In this document: positions 17,662 to 27,147 of the stretch, one piece after another
Layout of the letters: every line of letters starts with the position of its first letter
Numbering within the stretch: the first letter of the stretch is position 1
NCBI RefSeq assembly: GCF_007747995.1
Contig: NZ_CP036276.1
Coordinates: 6,004,001 to 6,068,000, forward strand
Length of the DNA: 64,000 nucleotides
Direction: 5' to 3'
Source: Symmachiella dynata
GTDB taxonomy: Bacteria > Planctomycetota > Planctomycetia > Planctomycetales > Planctomycetaceae
Notes under the pieces: generated by a model
What the model saw: only the letters and a program-made list of their open reading frames with translations
Told to the model about the DNA's origin: nothing
Database searches by the model: none
Made by a program: the position numbers and the translations under genes

Positions 17662-20600
17662 TTGCTGAAACGTCTGGCGATCACCATATTGGCCACCGGC
17701 AGCCTGTGCGGCGCATACGGTTTGTATGCGCTGTGCGTCACGCCGATGGTGCAGCGTGAGATACCGGTCGTCCAACAGCAAGTGAAGCCCCGTGTTGTTG
17801 AACCTGGCAAACGCGGGCAGCGGAATGAGATTTCAACAAAGCATCTGCCCGATTCAAAATGGGCGTGGGATGCGCTGTATCAATTCCATGACGGCAACCG
17901 GTATATCTTTACTGAGAAATGGGAACGTAAACCCGAAGTGCCTTCGAACATTCCCGGCGCGAATGGCACGAAAGGGGAAATTGAATTCACTCCGTTTGCG
18001 ATGGTTATCGTCAACGAGGATGACCCGAGCGAGCCGCCCTATACGCTGGTGAGCCGTTCCGCCGAACTGCATTTCGAAAACGGTTTTGAATCGACAAATT
18101 ACAATCCGGGCCGCATTGTTGGCGGAGCGTTGAAAGGCGTCTACGAAATCCGCGGACCGCAAGGCTTGTGGGCGCGGGGTCGCAACTTTTTCTTTCAAGA
18201 AAATCCTCCACGGAATCCTCAATTCGCCAATGCAGGCGATGCATCGCCAAAAGCGTGGAGCGACGACAAGGTCGTCTTTGAATACGACGGTCATCGCGGG
18301 ACTGGCCACGGGTTGGAGCTGAAGCTGATCCCCGACAGCAAGTCGAACAGCCGCGATAAACCGGCAATCGCCGGGATCCATACGATCCGCTTGCGTGATC
18401 ATGTCGAAATGCATTTGCTCAAAGCGGGCAGTCGCCCGGGGCAACCGGACGAGCGCGTGCAAATCAACAGCGACGGCCCGTTTGTGTTTGACATGGTCTC
18501 GAACACGGTCTCTTTCAGCGAAGTCGTCAAAGTCATCCGCCGCACACTGGAAGGCAACGACACGTTGGACAGCGATATGCTGCATATCGTTTTCCGCGAA
18601 GTCAAAAAAATCGTTGAACAGCCTGCCGAGGAAGCGGACGCTGCTCCGCCGCGCAAAAAGAAATCCTCGAAGCGGGAATTCAGCCGACTGTTAGCGACAG
18701 GCAAGCGCGTCTTATTGAAGTCGCAACACAACAACGTGAATGCGACCATGCAGGAATTGACATACGACGGCGACAAAAAACAAATCGTCATGAAGGACGG
18801 TCATCGGGTCCACGTTCGTCAGAAAAACAACGATTTCTACTGTCCGGAATTGACGATCAACCAAGACGAGAACAACGAAATCATCTCCATCTTGGGCCGG
18901 GGTGTCGGCTTTATGACGTCCAGTGACCCGGACACGCACCAATTCGCTTATCGTGCTGAATGGCAAAAGCAGATTTGGAAACGGCCTGACCCGAAGTCCG
19001 ACCAAGACATCCTGGAATTCCAGGAAGGCGCCCGCCTGCTTCAATATAATAAAATGGGAATTGAAGCTGAACTGATCAGGGTCTGGTTAGAAGAAGACAA
19101 GGCACCGCGCACAGCGAAAACGGCGCGGGGCGACGATGATGCATTTGGCGCAAGTCGAAATATGAAAATCCAACGGCTGTTGGCGCGCACCAATGTAGTC
19201 TTCGCAGCCAACCAACCGGAAATGTCCGGCAGTACCAAAAAGCTAGAAGTCTGGTTCGAGGAAGGTAAGATTCCCAGAATCGACGAAACCGCGTTGACCA
19301 CCCCCGCACCGCGAGAACGGCTGGTCAAATTGAACTATCAGCGCCCACAAAAACGACAGCGTAGGCCGAGCAGTCGGACCACGCTCGCCGGCAAGGCATC
19401 GCAACCGCCACACCGTTTGACCAGCCGCAGTCGCGGTCGCGGTCAAGCATTGGCCTCGACCGAAGATGAGATCTCCGCCAGCGCGCTTGATGCTCAGGCT
19501 AGTCCTGACCGGGCCGCTCCTCCACAACAGCTGCGGCAACCGCCCGCAAACGATCAAGAGCCCTATCTTATCGATGCCGACCGGATTCAAATTCGCGTTA
19601 TCCGCGAAGGCGAAGAGCATCATGTTTCTGAAGTGCGCACTGTGGGGCATGTCTCCATTATCCAGGAGCATAATAACGGTGATGAGCCGCTGACCATCGA
19701 TTGTCACAAAATGACGATTCTCAATGAAGATCAGACCAACGATCATCAGAAGATTTGGATCCAAGGCACACCTGCGGACGAGCATACGCCAGAAATGCGT
19801 GCTCACCTTCGTGACAAAGGCATGCATGTCGAAGGACTGGAGATCTTTACCAATCGACGCGAGAATCGTATCCAAGTGGGGGGAGCGGGGCTGATGCAGC
19901 GGCCGGTCGCAAACCGACTGGATGGTCAAGAACTGCAAACGCCGGAATTGCTCACCGTGTGGTGGAATGAACGCATGACGTTCGACGGATTGCACGCACG
20001 GTTTTATGACAATGTGCGAATCGTGCTTGAGGACAGCGAACTGACGTGCGGACAGATGGACGTGGAACTGACCAATCGCATTTCGCTGATTGAGCGGGAC
20101 GGCGACCCGCGACAGGTGGCGGAAATCCGCAAGGTCATCTGCCGCGACGGCGTCCGCATGGATAGCAAACAATTCGAGGGGAACCTGCTCGTCGGAACCC
20201 ATCGGGGTGAAATCTTTGAACTGGCGATGAATCAAGTGACCGGAGAAATGACCAGTTCCGGCGGCGGTTGGATGGAATCTTGGCGGCGGGACAACGGCAA
20301 GGGAGGGGCGCTGGGACCGGGAATTTCAGCATCCTCGAACCGCTCCGTCCGTTCGGGTGACGTGCAGGAATGGAAATACACAAAAATCACCTTCCGTGGC
20401 CATATGACTGGCAACATCTCCAGTTTCAGCGATTCCAATAGCGCGGCCATGACAAAATTCCATGACGACGTCGTCGTGATTTATGGGCCTGTCAAACGTC
20501 CCACGCAGGTCATCGATCCCGATGACTTACCCGAGATGGGCGGGATGTTGGAGTCCGATACGTTGAGAGTGCGGCGATTGCCCGCTACGAATCAATCGAC

Positions 20601-20868
20601 CAAGCCTTACATCACGCTATTGGCCACAGGTAATGCCCGACTGGACGGACAAAAATATTGGGGACGGGCCGACGAGGTCACCTATGATGGTTCCATCGGA
20701 CAGTACACGCTGCGAACCGCACCCAAAAAAGGTTATGCCGAGTTTGGGGTGCGGGAACGATTTCAGGGAAAACGTTCCGCGGGTTCAAAAGCTCAGCAGT
20801 TTATCGTCAATGAGTTGACGGGAGAAGGTCGGATAATCAACGGTGCCTCGATAGGTGGGGGGTACTAA
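17662..20868 (+). CDS. Very large OstA/LptA-like envelope protein
   Basis: A 1068-residue protein with one N-terminal membrane segment (about residues 4-26) and no further hydrophobic stretch. The body is rich in short beta-strand patterns of the LptA/LptC/OstA type, for example TYDGDKKQIVMKDGHRV, FDGLHARFYDNVRIV followed by LTCGQMDVELTNR, and YWGRADEVTYDG at the end. A disordered Arg/Pro/Gln-rich linker lies at about residues 555-630. It follows kdsD by 48 bp, starts with TTG preceded by AGGA, and both facts fit LPS transport across the periplasm. Compared with LptA (about 180 residues) and LptC (about 190) it is several times longer, like several OstA-like units joined. Specific function is inference; it could be a planctomycete LptC/LptA equivalent. 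Confidence 0.7.
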   Translation: MLKRLAITILATGSLCGAYGLYALCVTPMVQREIPVVQQQVKPRVVEPGKRGQRNEISTKHLPDSKWAWDALYQFHDGNRYIFTEKWERKPEVPSNIPGANGTKGEIEFTPFAMVIVNEDDPSEPPYTLVSRSAELHFENGFESTNYNPGRIVGGALKGVYEIRGPQGLWARGRNFFFQENPPRNPQFANAGDASPKAWSDDKVVFEYDGHRGTGHGLELKLIPDSKSNSRDKPAIAGIHTIRLRDHVEMHLLKAGSRPGQPDERVQINSDGPFVFDMVSNTVSFSEVVKVIRRTLEGNDTLDSDMLHIVFREVKKIVEQPAEEADAAPPRKKKSSKREFSRLLATGKRVLLKSQHNNVNATMQELTYDGDKKQIVMKDGHRVHVRQKNNDFYCPELTINQDENNEIISILGRGVGFMTSSDPDTHQFAYRAEWQKQIWKRPDPKSDQDILEFQEGARLLQYNKMGIEAELIRVWLEEDKAPRTAKTARGDDDAFGASRNMKIQRLLARTNVVFAANQPEMSGSTKKLEVWFEEGKIPRIDETALTTPAPRERLVKLNYQRPQKRQRRPSSRTTLAGKASQPPHRLTSRSRGRGQALASTEDEISASALDAQASPDRAAPPQQLRQPPANDQEPYLIDADRIQIRVIREGEEHHVSEVRTVGHVSIIQEHNNGDEPLTIDCHKMTILNEDQTNDHQKIWIQGTPADEHTPEMRAHLRDKGMHVEGLEIFTNRRENRIQVGGAGLMQRPVANRLDGQELQTPELLTVWWNERMTFDGLHARFYDNVRIVLEDSELTCGQMDVELTNRISLIERDGDPRQVAEIRKVICRDGVRMDSKQFEGNLLVGTHRGEIFELAMNQVTGEMTSSGGGWMESWRRDNGKGGALGPGISASSNRSVRSGDVQEWKYTKITFRGHMTGNISSFSDSNSAAMTKFHDDVVVIYGPVKRPTQVIDPDDLPEMGGMLESDTLRVRRLPATNQSTKPYITLLATGNARLDGQKYWGRADEVTYDGSIGQYTLRTAPKKGYAEFGVRERFQGKRSAGSKAQQFIVNELTGEGRIINGASIGGGY

Positions 20869-20885
20869 CCGCTAGGCCGGTTAGT
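20864..20885. terminator. Stem-loop formed by two opposing stop codons
   Basis: ACTAACCG (20864-20871) pairs perfectly with CGGTTAGT (20878-20885) around a 6-base loop. The TAA of the rightward gene (20866-20868) and the TAA of the leftward esterase (20881-20883) sit in opposite arms. There is no long T run, so it may protect 3' ends rather than terminate. Confidence 0.6.
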
Positions 20886-21633
20886 CGCGAAACTTCAATC
20901 GTTCCCGCTCCAGCCGCTGGAATAAAAACTCCACCGTTGCCGGCGCCATGTGGTTGAAGTACTCCCAACTGTGCCCCCCGGCGGACGTCGTCAGGTCCTT
21001 TTCGTAAATGATACCCGACGAGGAGAGCTTGCTGATCAAGCGGTCGGTCCCCTCGAAACAGTCCGCGTCGCGCGGGTCGCAAGCAATGAATTGTTGCGGC
21101 GGCCAATTCAGCGGATGGATCTGCAGCGTCACCGTATCTTGGCGAGCATCGAGCGGCGACTCGTACATCTCGTCGAGCGGAATCCCCTGTCCGAGCCAAT
21201 TTTGAAAATCGACGGCCGGTGCTAGTGCGGCGACCACGGGAAACTCCCGCGGGTACCAGTACGCCAGTCGCAACGCCCCCTGCCCGCCCATGCTCACTCC
21301 ACTCACAGCGATTGCCGGTGGCTCCGCCCCGAACTGTTCGTTGATGTAGGGCAGCAGGTGCTGACGAATATAGTCGACCGGCGAGATCTGCGCATCGAAC
21401 TCAGAGCAGATGCGTTTGCCCCACCACGAGCGTTTCCCATGCGGGCAGACGGCGCGGAGTCCGTATTTTTCAAATTCCGCTGTATAGACCGCATTGTCCC
21501 GCAACGTCCGCCCACCGTGACCATGCAAATGCAACACGACATAATTGTGTTCCGACGGTTGCGACGGCTCGTAGACATCAACCGCTTTGCCGGCGACTTC
21601 GACTTGTTTCCAGGTTCCGACGGATTCGCTCAT
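20881..21633 (-). CDS. Alpha/beta hydrolase, esterase D-like
   Basis: A 250-residue serine hydrolase without export signal. The oxyanion region is HLHGHGGRTLRDN, the nucleophile elbow is SGVSMGGQGALRLAYW, and the late histidine is in TSAGGHSWEYFNHMAP, giving a Ser-Asp-His arrangement like esterase D / S-formylglutathione hydrolase and PHB-depolymerase relatives. The typical formylglutathione-binding signature is not clear, so substrate is open. It converges on the OstA-like gene with only 12 bp between stop codons. Confidence 0.85.
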   Translation of the reverse strand: MSESVGTWKQVEVAGKAVDVYEPSQPSEHNYVVLHLHGHGGRTLRDNAVYTAEFEKYGLRAVCPHGKRSWWGKRICSEFDAQISPVDYIRQHLLPYINEQFGAEPPAIAVSGVSMGGQGALRLAYWYPREFPVVAALAPAVDFQNWLGQGIPLDEMYESPLDARQDTVTLQIHPLNWPPQQFIACDPRDADCFEGTDRLISKLSSSGIIYEKDLTTSAGGHSWEYFNHMAPATVEFLFQRLERERLKFRD

Positions 21634-21725
21634 GATTTTATTTTTGGGGAGAGGGATCGAGGCAAAATGTGAAATGCTCCCCGACAGAGTCGGACAGCTA
21701 TGTAAATGATGATTGCAGCGGCAAC

Positions 21726-23534
21726 TTAAGTGCCGGCGATCAGGTCCAGGAATTGCTCAGCGCGTTGTTCAACGACATCCAGACTCTTGTTCCAGAAATC
21801 AGGTTGTGTCAAATCGTAGCCAAACGTCGACCGGACTGCGTCTTCCGCCGACATACAACCGGTGGCGATGAGGAATTCTCGGTATTGTTTGGGAAAGTCC
21901 CCGCCCGAATCCTGAGACAGCTTGTAGACGCCCAACGACAACAAATATCCGAACGTATAGGGGAAATTATAAAACGGCAATTCGCTGATGTAGAAATGAA
22001 GTTTGGAGGCCCAGAAATTCGGGTTCCAACCATCATCGGCCAAGGCATCGCAATACGCCTGACGTTGGGCGGCTAGCATCAAGTTGTTGAGTTGCTCCGG
22101 CGAAAGTTCTCCCTGCTTGCGTTGGAGGTGCATCTCGTTTTCAAACTGAAACCGCGCATGGATATTCATCAGAAACGCCACGGCATCCCCCAGCATGGAA
22201 TCGAGGATCGCAATTTTTTCATCGCGACTGTCGGTCCCCGCTAAACGCTGTTCCGCGACAATCGCTTCGGCGAACGTCGATGCGGTTTCAGCCAGATTCA
22301 TAGGATAGTCCTGCAGCATCACCGGCTGATCCTTCAAGACCCAACTGTGATAAGCATGTCCGAGTTCGTGAGCCAACGTGGAGAGCGCGTCCTCGGAGTT
22401 GGTGAACGTCATAAAGATCCGCGACTGTTTGTGTCGCTCGAATCCGGTGCAAAAACCTCCTTGCCGTTTTCCGCCACGATCTTCTGCTTCAATCCATCCC
22501 CCGGCACAGGCCAGTTCGGCGAATTCCCCCAAATCGGGACTGAAGCGTGCGAACGTCTCCACGATTTTCTGAACCGCCGCATCATACGTCACGTCCTTAG
22601 CCGTTACGTTGGTGGGATACGCCGTGGTCAGGTCGTACCAAGCTGGTTTCTCCAAACCCAACGCGCCCGCTTTTTTTTGCAGATAGGTCACCAAAACCTC
22701 TTTGCGGGCATCGATGGCTGACCACATAGCATCCAGCGTTTCCCGCTGCATGCGATTTTCGTGCAGCGGTACAACCAAGTGGTCTTCCAAGCCGAGATGG
22801 TCGTAGAGCGTCAATCGGGTTCCGGCAATATGATTCAAGGCGTCGGCACAGCTGCCGGCGATGGAGTCCCAGGCTTTGGTTGCCGCGAAGAAATTGTTTT
22901 CGCGCACTTCGCGGAGCGGCGCGTCGAGGCGAATCTGCCCCGGCGATTTCCGAACGACGTTCCCTTTGTGCATGACCTCCACCCGCAATTCGCCCGAAAT
23001 TCGGTCATACATCCGCCCCCAGGCATGCAGACCGTCGACCGACAAATCGGCAAAGAGCGTTTCCTGGGGTTTGGGCAGCCGCAAAGCCGCATGCCGGCGC
23101 GCTTCGCCAAAAAAGAACGCACTGTCGGCCAACTGAGGGGCCGCTGCTAAGAAGGCCTCGAATTCAGCATCCGTGGCATCCTTCAGCGCAAACTCGAGAT
23201 TCGTCGCCATACGTTGTTGATACGGCATTAATGCTGACAGCGACGCTTCGAACTGCTGATAGCATTTGTTCTCCGCATCAGCCGCGCAGTGACAGCCGAT
23301 GAAGGAATGCAACTCATGGGCACGACTGGAAATGTCCTCGAAATCCTGAAAGAACTCCACCCAAACCGTGACCCCCTCGGCTGCCCCGCTCACCGGGGGA
23401 AGTTGGTCTGAAGCCTCAGCGACTTTTTGTATGTCGGCGCGAAACGCATCGAAGACAGCTGCAAACTCAGCGGTGGAAGGTTCTGGGTATAATACGTCCA
23501 GATTCCAGTTCAGCGGATAGTGATCGGTCATCAT
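21726..23534 (-). CDS. M3 family oligoendopeptidase (PepF-like)
   Basis: A cytoplasmic zinc metallopeptidase of about 602 residues. The M3 signature LAHELGHAYHSWVLKD supplies HExxH-type ligands (HELGH), with the third ligand in ETASTFAEAIVAE about 28 residues on. SRIFMTFTNSEDALST and FYISELPFYNFPYTFGYLLS are family features near the active site. Such enzymes clear short peptides. The start is ATG 23534 or the next codon; GGAAG precedes them. Its start codon sits exactly 20 bp after a 93-bp element that is repeated before the macro-domain gene, suggesting shared control. Confidence 0.92.
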   Translation of the reverse strand: MMTDHYPLNWNLDVLYPEPSTAEFAAVFDAFRADIQKVAEASDQLPPVSGAAEGVTVWVEFFQDFEDISSRAHELHSFIGCHCAADAENKCYQQFEASLSALMPYQQRMATNLEFALKDATDAEFEAFLAAAPQLADSAFFFGEARRHAALRLPKPQETLFADLSVDGLHAWGRMYDRISGELRVEVMHKGNVVRKSPGQIRLDAPLREVRENNFFAATKAWDSIAGSCADALNHIAGTRLTLYDHLGLEDHLVVPLHENRMQRETLDAMWSAIDARKEVLVTYLQKKAGALGLEKPAWYDLTTAYPTNVTAKDVTYDAAVQKIVETFARFSPDLGEFAELACAGGWIEAEDRGGKRQGGFCTGFERHKQSRIFMTFTNSEDALSTLAHELGHAYHSWVLKDQPVMLQDYPMNLAETASTFAEAIVAEQRLAGTDSRDEKIAILDSMLGDAVAFLMNIHARFQFENEMHLQRKQGELSPEQLNNLMLAAQRQAYCDALADDGWNPNFWASKLHFYISELPFYNFPYTFGYLLSLGVYKLSQDSGGDFPKQYREFLIATGCMSAEDAVRSTFGYDLTQPDFWNKSLDVVEQRAEQFLDLIAGT

Positions 23535-23553
23535 GGGGCTTCCGCAAAGTATT

Positions 23554-23646
23554 ACAAGTCGTTTCAAAACCCTCTGACGCGTCTCACTGACACTGATCTA
23601 AACGTTTCGAGAACAAGCGCAATCGGGTTTTGAAACTGGTTCTAGG
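23554..23646 (-). promoter_or_regulatory. 93-bp leader element, copy 1
   Basis: Same length as the element at 48619-48711, with about 30 and 35 conserved bases at the two ends and a divergent middle. It contains an 11-bp perfect inverted repeat, GTTTCAAAACC at 23561-23571 and GGTTTTGAAAC at 23626-23636. It ends 20 bp before the M3 peptidase start. Confidence 0.75.
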
Positions 23647-24146
23647 AAACTACGTTCGTTCGGCATCGCCTCTGAGTGTAATGTGCGGCGGCGTGCGGCT
23701 AAAGCGTCTGCGGAAATTCGGTGACTCACCCGCGTAAAAGGAGAAAACTGAAAAAAATTGCAGGCCGTAAAATCCGGAATAATGCGACCGAGGGCATTTC
23801 AACGATTGTGAATTGTGGATCGAGACCACTACAATCCCAACTGCTAGGGGGGAATCCAGATCGGGCGCGGCAAAAAGCCGGCCTAGGGGTAAGCTTCGAG
23901 ATACGAATTCGCACGGCAGCGAAGCGATCTCCGTTCCGTGGATACGTCAATGCCATCAATTCCTGATGCGTTAGGTTGAGACATCTCAGCGCGAACAACT
24001 TTCCATATTAGTTTGCGTACCGAGTCTCCTAATCCTCATGACGCCTATGAGCCGTTGCAACAACGCTTGAATCCCCGCGATTCCGCAATAAATCTGCGCT
24101 CGCGCGAGACGTGGACACTACATCTAAAGAAAAGGATCGGATCATT
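23647..24146. other. Intergenic region without recognisable gene
   Basis: About 500 bp between the 93-bp element and the SnoaL-like gene. Small open frames occur but have no ribosome site and are lysine/arginine-rich in a way expected from chance. No promoter stands out. Confidence 0.5.
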
Positions 24147-25073
24147 ATGTCGAAATACCTATTCCCGGCCTTGGTTCTGGCAGCGGCGGGGTTGTCCGCT
24201 TGTTGTCTCACATCTGTTGCGGACGAACCGTCAAAACCGCAAGAGAATCATGCAGCCATCCAAGAGTCGGCCGAAAAATTCACAAAAGCGTTCAATGCGG
24301 GCGACGCAGCCACAATTGCTGCGCAGTTCACAGAGAATGCGGAATACCTCTCGGAGGACGGTAGTGTCATTGCCGGCCGCGAGGCGATTCTCGAGGATTT
24401 CACTGAAACGTTTAAGCAGTCGCCCGGCTTGAAAATTGAAACGACCATCGAGTCGATTCGTTTTCTCGGCAAAGGGGTGGCCATTGAAAAAGGGACGACA
24501 TGGGTCACCCGCAAAGAGGGGGACGAACCGATTCAAGGCGGTTATGCCGTGCTGCACGTCAATACCGGCGAAGGTTGGCAAATCGCCCACGTGCGTGAAA
24601 TCGCTGTCCCACAAACCTCGAACTACCATCGGTTGAAGGAACTGGAGTGGATGGTCGGCGACTGGGTCGATGAAGGGAACGATTCCTTAGTCGTCACCTC
24701 CTGTCGCTGGTCGAAGAACAAAAATTTTCTATTGCGCTCATTCAAAGTTCGCATAGCGGGACGGGATGCGTTGGAGGGAACGACTCGCATTGGTTGGGAT
24801 GCTGAGGCCAAAAAGATCCGTTCCTGGACATTCGACGACGCTGGTGGATTTGCTCAAGGTTTTTGGACAAACGACGGAGATCGCTGGATCGTGAAGATGA
24901 ACGGCATTGTCAATGATGGACAAATCGCATCGGCGACGAACGTCTTTACTTACATTGATTCCAATACCTGCACATGGCAATCGATGGATCGAGTTCGTGG
25001 CGACGAAGTCATGCCGAACATTGACGAAATCACCATTGTCCGCCAGCCACCGCCCCCGCAAATAGACAAATAG
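24147..25073 (+). CDS. Exported SnoaL/DUF4440-like protein
   Basis: A 308-residue protein with a signal peptide (FPALVLAAAGLSACC followed by small residues). Residues 35-160 form an NTF2/SnoaL-like domain of the SgcJ/EcaC type (SAEKFTKAFNAGDAATIAAQF, GREAILEDFTETFK, GYAVLHVNTGEGWQIAHVRE). The second half is a beta-rich repeat of the kind found after this domain in planctomycete proteins (LEWMVGDWVDEG). Ligand or catalytic role is unknown. Start is ATG 24147 with AAAGGA a little far upstream; a GTG at 24111 is possible but would bury the signal peptide. Confidence 0.8.
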   Translation: MSKYLFPALVLAAAGLSACCLTSVADEPSKPQENHAAIQESAEKFTKAFNAGDAATIAAQFTENAEYLSEDGSVIAGREAILEDFTETFKQSPGLKIETTIESIRFLGKGVAIEKGTTWVTRKEGDEPIQGGYAVLHVNTGEGWQIAHVREIAVPQTSNYHRLKELEWMVGDWVDEGNDSLVVTSCRWSKNKNFLLRSFKVRIAGRDALEGTTRIGWDAEAKKIRSWTFDDAGGFAQGFWTNDGDRWIVKMNGIVNDGQIASATNVFTYIDSNTCTWQSMDRVRGDEVMPNIDEITIVRQPPPPQIDK

Positions 25074-25196
25074 ACAATAACTACACGTTTTCAATGAACG
25101 TCCCGTTGCTTCCCGCAACGCATGAATATCCACCTCACCGTTGAGGCGACTCATAATCCGCTTCAAAGCGAGTTTTCCGTTTGAGGAGAAGGTTCG

Positions 25197-26993
25197 ATGA
25201 AAAAATACATCTCGATCACCATGGTCATCATTCTGGTCCCCCTGCTGATGAGCGGTGACGCCTTCGGTCGCGGCGGACGCGGAGGCGGAGGCGGACGCGG
25301 CGGAGGAGGACGGGGAGGCGGACGCAGTGGCGGTGGAGCACGTAGTGGTGGTGCACGTGCTGGCGGTGGATCGCGTGGCGGTGCCAACCGGAGCGGCTCA
25401 TTCAGCCGTCCCAGTTCACGCCCGAGCTCGCGCCCCAGTTCACGTCCCGGTGGTTCACGTCCCAGTACACGCCCTGGAGGTTCATCACGTCCCAGCACGC
25501 GTCCTGGTGGTTCACGTCCCAGTACGCGACCGGGTGGAAGTCGCCCCGGTATTGGAAGTGGGAACCGTCCCGGTGGCAGTCGCCCCGGCTCAGGTAATAA
25601 CAACCGTCCCGGGGGCAGCCGCCCCGGCATTGGGAATGGCAACCGTCCCGGTGGCAGTCGTCCAGGTGGCAGCCGACCGGGGAATGGCAATCGCCCCGGA
25701 GGAAGTCGCCCCGGTATCGGTGACCGACCCGGCAATGGAAATCGCCCAGGCAACGGCAATCGCCCCGGCAACCGACCCGGCGATGGAAACCGTCCAGGTA
25801 ACCGACCTGGCAATGGCAACCGACCTGGAAACCGCCCCCCCGGCAATCGGCCTGGTAACCGACCTGGAAACCGTCCCGGAAACAGGCCTGGCTATGGCAA
25901 TCGCCCGGGGTACGGGAAGCGTCCCGGTTATGGGGGAGCACGATGGAACTACCACAACAACCGTTACAACAACTGGCATCATGGGTACTGGAACGGACAC
26001 CGGGGCTATGGCTGGCGCGCGTATCCGGTTGCCTGGGGTTTCGCCGCCTACGGTCTGGGCAGCGCGATCTACAACTGGGGATATGTTCCGTATAGCAATC
26101 CGTATTATGTCAGTACTCCCAGCACTTCTGTTGTTTATAACTACTCGCAACCAATCGAGGTGGCTGCGCCGGATGAATACGGTGAAATCCCAGCGGATTC
26201 AGCCCCCGATCCGGCGATGGATCAATTTGATCAAGCCCGTGAAGCCTTTAAGCAAATGGACTACAAGCGGGCTTTGCAACTCGTCGATGAGTCGCTGAAA
26301 GAAATGCCCAACGACGCGGTCTTGCATGAATTCCGCGGATTGGTTTTGTTCGCGATGGGCGACTACGACCAAGCAGCCGGTGTGATTTATGCCGTGCTCT
26401 CCGCAGGGCCGGGATGGGATTGGACCACGTTGAGTGGCCTGTACGCCGATCCGGCGACCTATACCGAGCAACTGCGAAAGCTGGAGAAATATCGCAACGA
26501 ACATCCCGATTCGGCCAACGTGCGATTCTTGTTGGCCTACGAGTACATCACCTGCGGCCATAACGAAGCCGCGGTCAAAGAACTCAAAAAGGTTGTCGAG
26601 TTGAACCCGAATGACCAGTTGTCCGCCCAATTGTTGGCCGGCATGACCGAAGGCAGCGACGGAGAGGATCCGCCTGCCGCAGTCGAACCACCCCCGAGCA
26701 ATCCACAGCCAGAAGGCGCGACAGTCGACGGCAAATGGTATGCGGCGCGTGGCGACGATCGGTTTGACTTAGACCTGACTAAGGATGGCAAGTTCACTTG
26801 GGTCTACACCAGCCAAGGCAAGACCGACAAGTTTTCCGGAACTTACACCGCCGGCAACGGCATACTGACTCTCGTTCCCAGTGACGGAGGCGGAGCAATG
26901 GTCGGAGACATGTCGTGGGACGGCCCTGAGGGCTTCAATTTCCGCATGACGGGCGGAGCCCCCAACGATCCGGGACTGAATTTCAAGAAATAG
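25197..26993 (+). CDS. Exported Gly/Arg/Pro-repeat protein with TPRs
   Basis: A 598-residue protein with four parts. A signal peptide (residues 1-24) is followed by a Gly/Arg/Ser-rich then Gly/Arg/Pro/Asn-rich low-complexity region to about residue 245, built of units such as RPGNGN and RPGGSRPG, very basic and probably disordered. Then comes a Tyr/Trp/Asn-rich stretch with a hydrophobic turn. Residues 340-480 are TPR-like (FKQMDYKRALQLVDESLKEM, GDYDQAAGVIYAVL, AVKELKKVVELNPNDQLSA). The last 90 residues form a small beta domain (GKWYAARGDDRFDLDLT..). The ribosome site GGAGAAGG is strong. An envelope or surface role is inferred. Confidence 0.8.
   Translation: MKKYISITMVIILVPLLMSGDAFGRGGRGGGGGRGGGGRGGGRSGGGARSGGARAGGGSRGGANRSGSFSRPSSRPSSRPSSRPGGSRPSTRPGGSSRPSTRPGGSRPSTRPGGSRPGIGSGNRPGGSRPGSGNNNRPGGSRPGIGNGNRPGGSRPGGSRPGNGNRPGGSRPGIGDRPGNGNRPGNGNRPGNRPGDGNRPGNRPGNGNRPGNRPPGNRPGNRPGNRPGNRPGYGNRPGYGKRPGYGGARWNYHNNRYNNWHHGYWNGHRGYGWRAYPVAWGFAAYGLGSAIYNWGYVPYSNPYYVSTPSTSVVYNYSQPIEVAAPDEYGEIPADSAPDPAMDQFDQAREAFKQMDYKRALQLVDESLKEMPNDAVLHEFRGLVLFAMGDYDQAAGVIYAVLSAGPGWDWTTLSGLYADPATYTEQLRKLEKYRNEHPDSANVRFLLAYEYITCGHNEAAVKELKKVVELNPNDQLSAQLLAGMTEGSDGEDPPAAVEPPPSNPQPEGATVDGKWYAARGDDRFDLDLTKDGKFTWVYTSQGKTDKFSGTYTAGNGILTLVPSDGGGAMVGDMSWDGPEGFNFRMTGGAPNDPGLNFKK
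25395..25930 (+). repeat. In-gene degenerate tandem repeats
   Basis: The DNA consists of imperfect tandem units of about 12-24 bp around CGTCCCGG and GGCAACCG words, encoding Arg-Pro-Gly and Asn-Arg-Pro-Gly runs. Such tracts can expand or contract by slippage. Confidence 0.75.
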
Positions 26994-27147
26994 TCCCATC
27001 AGTGCGATTCGGCAGCAGTTTCAGGGGAAATGATGTTGGCGCAAGCTGATCATCATTTGCGTTGAGGGTCCGCCCACGGTAGCATGAATTCTGCTCTTCT
27101 CTGGTTATTCAACTCGGAATTCTCCCCTCTCCAAAGGATCGTGATCC

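Noticed and set aside
24013-24432. Rightward open frame overlapping the SnoaL-like gene
   Set aside because: Different frame of a gene with clear signal peptide and domain; composition is Arg/Ser/Gln-rich by chance.
25395-25930. Possible CRISPR array
   Set aside because: The repeats are in frame in a coding region, irregular in length, with no unique spacers and no cas genes nearby.
25255-26298. Long second frame of Ala/Val/Pro-rich residues over the repeat protein
   Set aside because: It is a by-product of GC-rich tandem repeats; the frame at 25197 has a signal peptide, ribosome site and folded domains.
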